In this document: piece after piece, positions 3,835 to 5,601 of the stretch | Numbering within the stretch: position 1 is the stretch's first letter | How the letters are laid out: each line of letters opens with the position of its first letter | Notes under the pieces: model-generated | Told to the model about the DNA's origin: nothing | What the model saw: only the letters and a program-made list of their open reading frames with translations | Database searches by the model: none | Position numbers and translations under genes: made by a program | Assembly: GCA_004554105.1 (NCBI GenBank) | Contig: SFNW01000113.1 | Coordinates: 1 to 5,601, forward strand | Origin: Clostridiales bacterium | Lineage (GTDB): Bacteria; Bacillota; Clostridia; Oscillospirales; CAG-272 | Reading direction: 5' to 3' | DNA: 5,601 nt

Positions 3835-5601
3835 GGGTTATCGGAAAGTTCCCGATAATCGCAAATCTCGGTCAAAGGAAAATACAGCAAAAGAATCTGC
3901 TCGGCGGGAACGCCTGCGTCGGCGAGGTCCTTCGTCCCGTACTGGCTGATGCCCACGCCGTGTCCCCAACCCTTGCCCGCAAAGACAAAATTGTTCTCGT
4001 CCTTTGCGGGCACGGTCTCGGTCACCTGCGTCAGAATCACGCCCGGGTTGTCGCTCACACTTGCGTAAACGCCGCTGTCGGCGGTCGCTACCTGCATTTC
4101 GTCGGGCGAAGCGGTTGCCGCGCCGTTCGCCGTGAGGACGGTCAGCTCGGCTTCCTCGGTTTCCGATACGCCGAGGCCGCTCAGTACACTGCTCACGCGC
4201 TCGCCGAGCGCCGCGTAGTTGCCGGTCGTAAAACTGAACGGGCTGTCCGGCAGAATGCTTTCGACCTTGTCATACGTGAAGGTCACACTGCCCTTGCCGA
4301 CGACGAAATTCGCGCTGTTGACATACTTGGAAATCGAGGTGCGCACCTTGTCGCAACGGCTGATAGTCACGCGATTGCCGTCCGAATCGGTGTAGTCAAT
4401 CGAATAGACGTAGGGACTGTCGCCCGAATAAGCCGTAACCTCGATGTCGACGATGCGCTTGCCCGTCAGCTTGGTATAGCCCTTGCTCCGCAAATGCTCC
4501 GCAAGCTCGGCGGCGTCGACCTCGACCGTCCAAAGCCCGTTGCCGTACTCGCTGTACCGCTCCCACGGCGTGCGAATCGGCAGAAGATAAGGCGCGTCGT
4601 CGCCGCCCCAGGTGTCGCTGCCGCCCGCCGTATAGCCACCCGTCGAGGAGGAATAGTACGCGGGGACGACTGCCCCCTCGTAGGTCAGCACCAGTCCCGC
4701 CGTGCTTTCGACCGCCGCAAAAACATTATCGTTGGCAGAGCCGATGCCGCGGTAAACCTGGCAATGCGTGGTGTTGCAGATGTCAAAGCCGTATTCGCGG
4801 TGACGATTTCTGCCCCGCACCGTATAGCTGCGCACCGTAATCGCAAAGGCGCGCAGTGCCTCGTAATCCCAGTTCGGGCTGATTTCGTAAGGGAGAACGC
4901 CCGCAATGTAGTCCTCCAGCTCGAGCATATTGACAAGCTGCACGCCGTCGACCGTGTCGGTCTTATAGCGCGAATAGACAAACGCGCCGTCGTACAGGCG
5001 TTTGGCAGGCGTGCGCAGATACTGCTTTTCGCCGTTTTTGTCAAGTGCGGTCAGCGCTAGTGAGGTCTCCCCGCCGCCGTCGTATTCAAACAGGATTTCG
5101 TCGGTTTCGGGGTCGACGACCGAAACGCCGGTGTCGGACGGCAGCCCCGCGACCATGGTAATCTCGGTCTTGAGATTCGGGATTGTCGCCGCGTGCTCGG
5201 CGACGCCGGCACGCTCTGCAAAATTGCCGAGCCGCACCTTGTAAACACCCTTGATATACGCAAGGAAAGGCTGCATATCGCTGCCCTCTGCCGCGAGTCC
5301 CTCGGTGATGCGGTCAAGCATGACGAGCGCCTCGTCAAGCGTGTCAAAATCCTCGTAGACCTCGAGGTGATAGCCGCCGACGGCACAGGCTTTCGACCCG
5401 CTTAAAATAGAATAGGTGTACGCCGATTTGGAAAGACTGTCGTCGCACACCACCGAAATTTTTGGATTTTCAATCGTATATATCTGCGTCAGGGAGCGTT
5501 CTGTGCCGGTGCGCGCCTCGTGGACTGCGAAGCCCACGGTGCTGACCGTCTCAAAGCCGACGGTCACGTCGCTGCCGTACATAAGTCCGGCAGTGACGTA
5601 A
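3831..5601 (-). CDS. SpoIID/LytB domain protein, probable secreted peptidoglycan lytic enzyme (5' end outside window)
   Basis: SpoIID-family proteins cleave glycan strands of peptidoglycan outside the membrane; SpoIID itself acts in engulfment during sporulation. At least 589 residues are visible; the frame is open to the window edge, so the start and an expected signal peptide are missing. The ATG at 5582 is probably internal, because six in-frame codons precede it and the text around it (GLMYGS) looks like the start of the mature protein. Numbering from that Met: a SPOR-like region at about 69-133 (two YxLxVxxF/YKVRLGNF strand-helix units); the SpoIID domain from about 190; LELEDYIAGVLPYEI at 220-234; YEALRAFAITVRSY at 240-253 with the presumed catalytic E241; H261, C269, H273 and C274, resembling the zinc ligands of clostridial SpoIID; SSSTGGYT at 311-318; and KGWGHGVGISQYG at 537-549. 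A Thr/Ala/Ser/Val-rich stretch of about 85 residues (445-530) interrupts the domain before the last motif. Whether it is the sporulation enzyme or a LytB-like paralogue cannot be told here. Confidence 0.9.
   Translation of the reverse strand, partial: YVTAGLMYGSDVTVGFETVSTVGFAVHEARTGTERSLTQIYTIENPKISVVCDDSLSKSAYTYSILSGSKACAVGGYHLEVYEDFDTLDEALVMLDRITEGLAAEGSDMQPFLAYIKGVYKVRLGNFAERAGVAEHAATIPNLKTEITMVAGLPSDTGVSVVDPETDEILFEYDGGGETSLALTALDKNGEKQYLRTPAKRLYDGAFVYSRYKTDTVDGVQLVNMLELEDYIAGVLPYEISPNWDYEALRAFAITVRSYTVRGRNRHREYGFDICNTTHCQVYRGIGSANDNVFAAVESTAGLVLTYEGAVVPAYYSSSTGGYTAGGSDTWGGDDAPYLLPIRTPWERYSEYGNGLWTVEVDAAELAEHLRSKGYTKLTGKRIVDIEVTAYSGDSPYVYSIDYTDSDGNRVTISRCDKVRTSISKYVNSANFVVGKGSVTFTYDKVESILPDSPFSFTTGNYAALGERVSSVLSGLGVSETEEAELTVLTANGAATASPDEMQVATADSGVYASVSDNPGVILTQVTETVPAKDENNFVFAGKGWGHGVGISQYGTKDLADAGVPAEQILLLYFPLTEICDYRELSDNP

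Noticed and set aside
3762..5060. Plus-strand open frame of 432 codons opposite the SpoIID-domain gene
   Set aside because: It starts within the terminator palindrome and runs opposite a conserved domain gene; its translation is Arg/Ala/Val-rich with no motif.

Overview
The window looks like chromosomal DNA of a low-copy, fairly GC-rich Clostridia-type Firmicute, most likely from the Oscillospiraceae/Ruminococcaceae side. The reasons are a clostridial-style GAPDH, a PPi-type phosphofructokinase, a TagA/WecG family glycosyltransferase, a SpoIID/LytB-domain protein, strong extended -10 promoters with AT-rich leaders, and short GTAGGG-type interspersed hairpin repeats that I associate with such genomes. 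The taxonomic call is an inference from family flavour, not from a marker gene.

Layout from left to right. Positions 1-211 hold no supported gene: there is a pair of 9-bp direct repeats near 86-115 and the intrinsic terminator of gap (151-187). The gap gene (GAPDH) runs leftward, 1249 to 212. A 150-bp AT-rich gap carries its promoter and ribosome binding site. The tagA-like gene (GT26 glycosyltransferase) also runs leftward, 2149 to 1400. Positions 2150-2501 are a divergent intergenic region. It holds a leftward promoter for the glycosyltransferase (2372-2400), a rightward extended -10 promoter for the phosphofructokinase (2439-2467), and between the leftward promoter and tagA a cluster of hairpin repeats (2172-2359) that would be transcribed as the tagA leader. 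The phosphofructokinase gene runs rightward, 2502 to 3737. A 40-bp perfect palindrome (3745-3784) is a shared terminator, followed by a second copy of the 28-bp repeat (3793-3834). The SpoIID/LytB-domain gene comes in from the right edge on the minus strand and ends at 3831; its 5' end lies outside the window.

Functionally, gap and the phosphofructokinase are central glycolysis genes; the phosphofructokinase has the residues of the PPi-using (reversible) type. The glycosyltransferase and the SpoIID-domain protein both act on the cell envelope: the first transfers a sugar to an undecaprenyl-linked acceptor at the inner membrane face, the second probably cleaves or remodels peptidoglycan outside the membrane. 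The four genes do not form one operon: each has its own promoter or lies on the opposite strand. No mobile element, CRISPR array, RNA gene or new multi-gene system is visible. The most unusual content is the repeat family, the PPi-type active site with an altered GGND motif, and an insertion inside the SpoIID domain.
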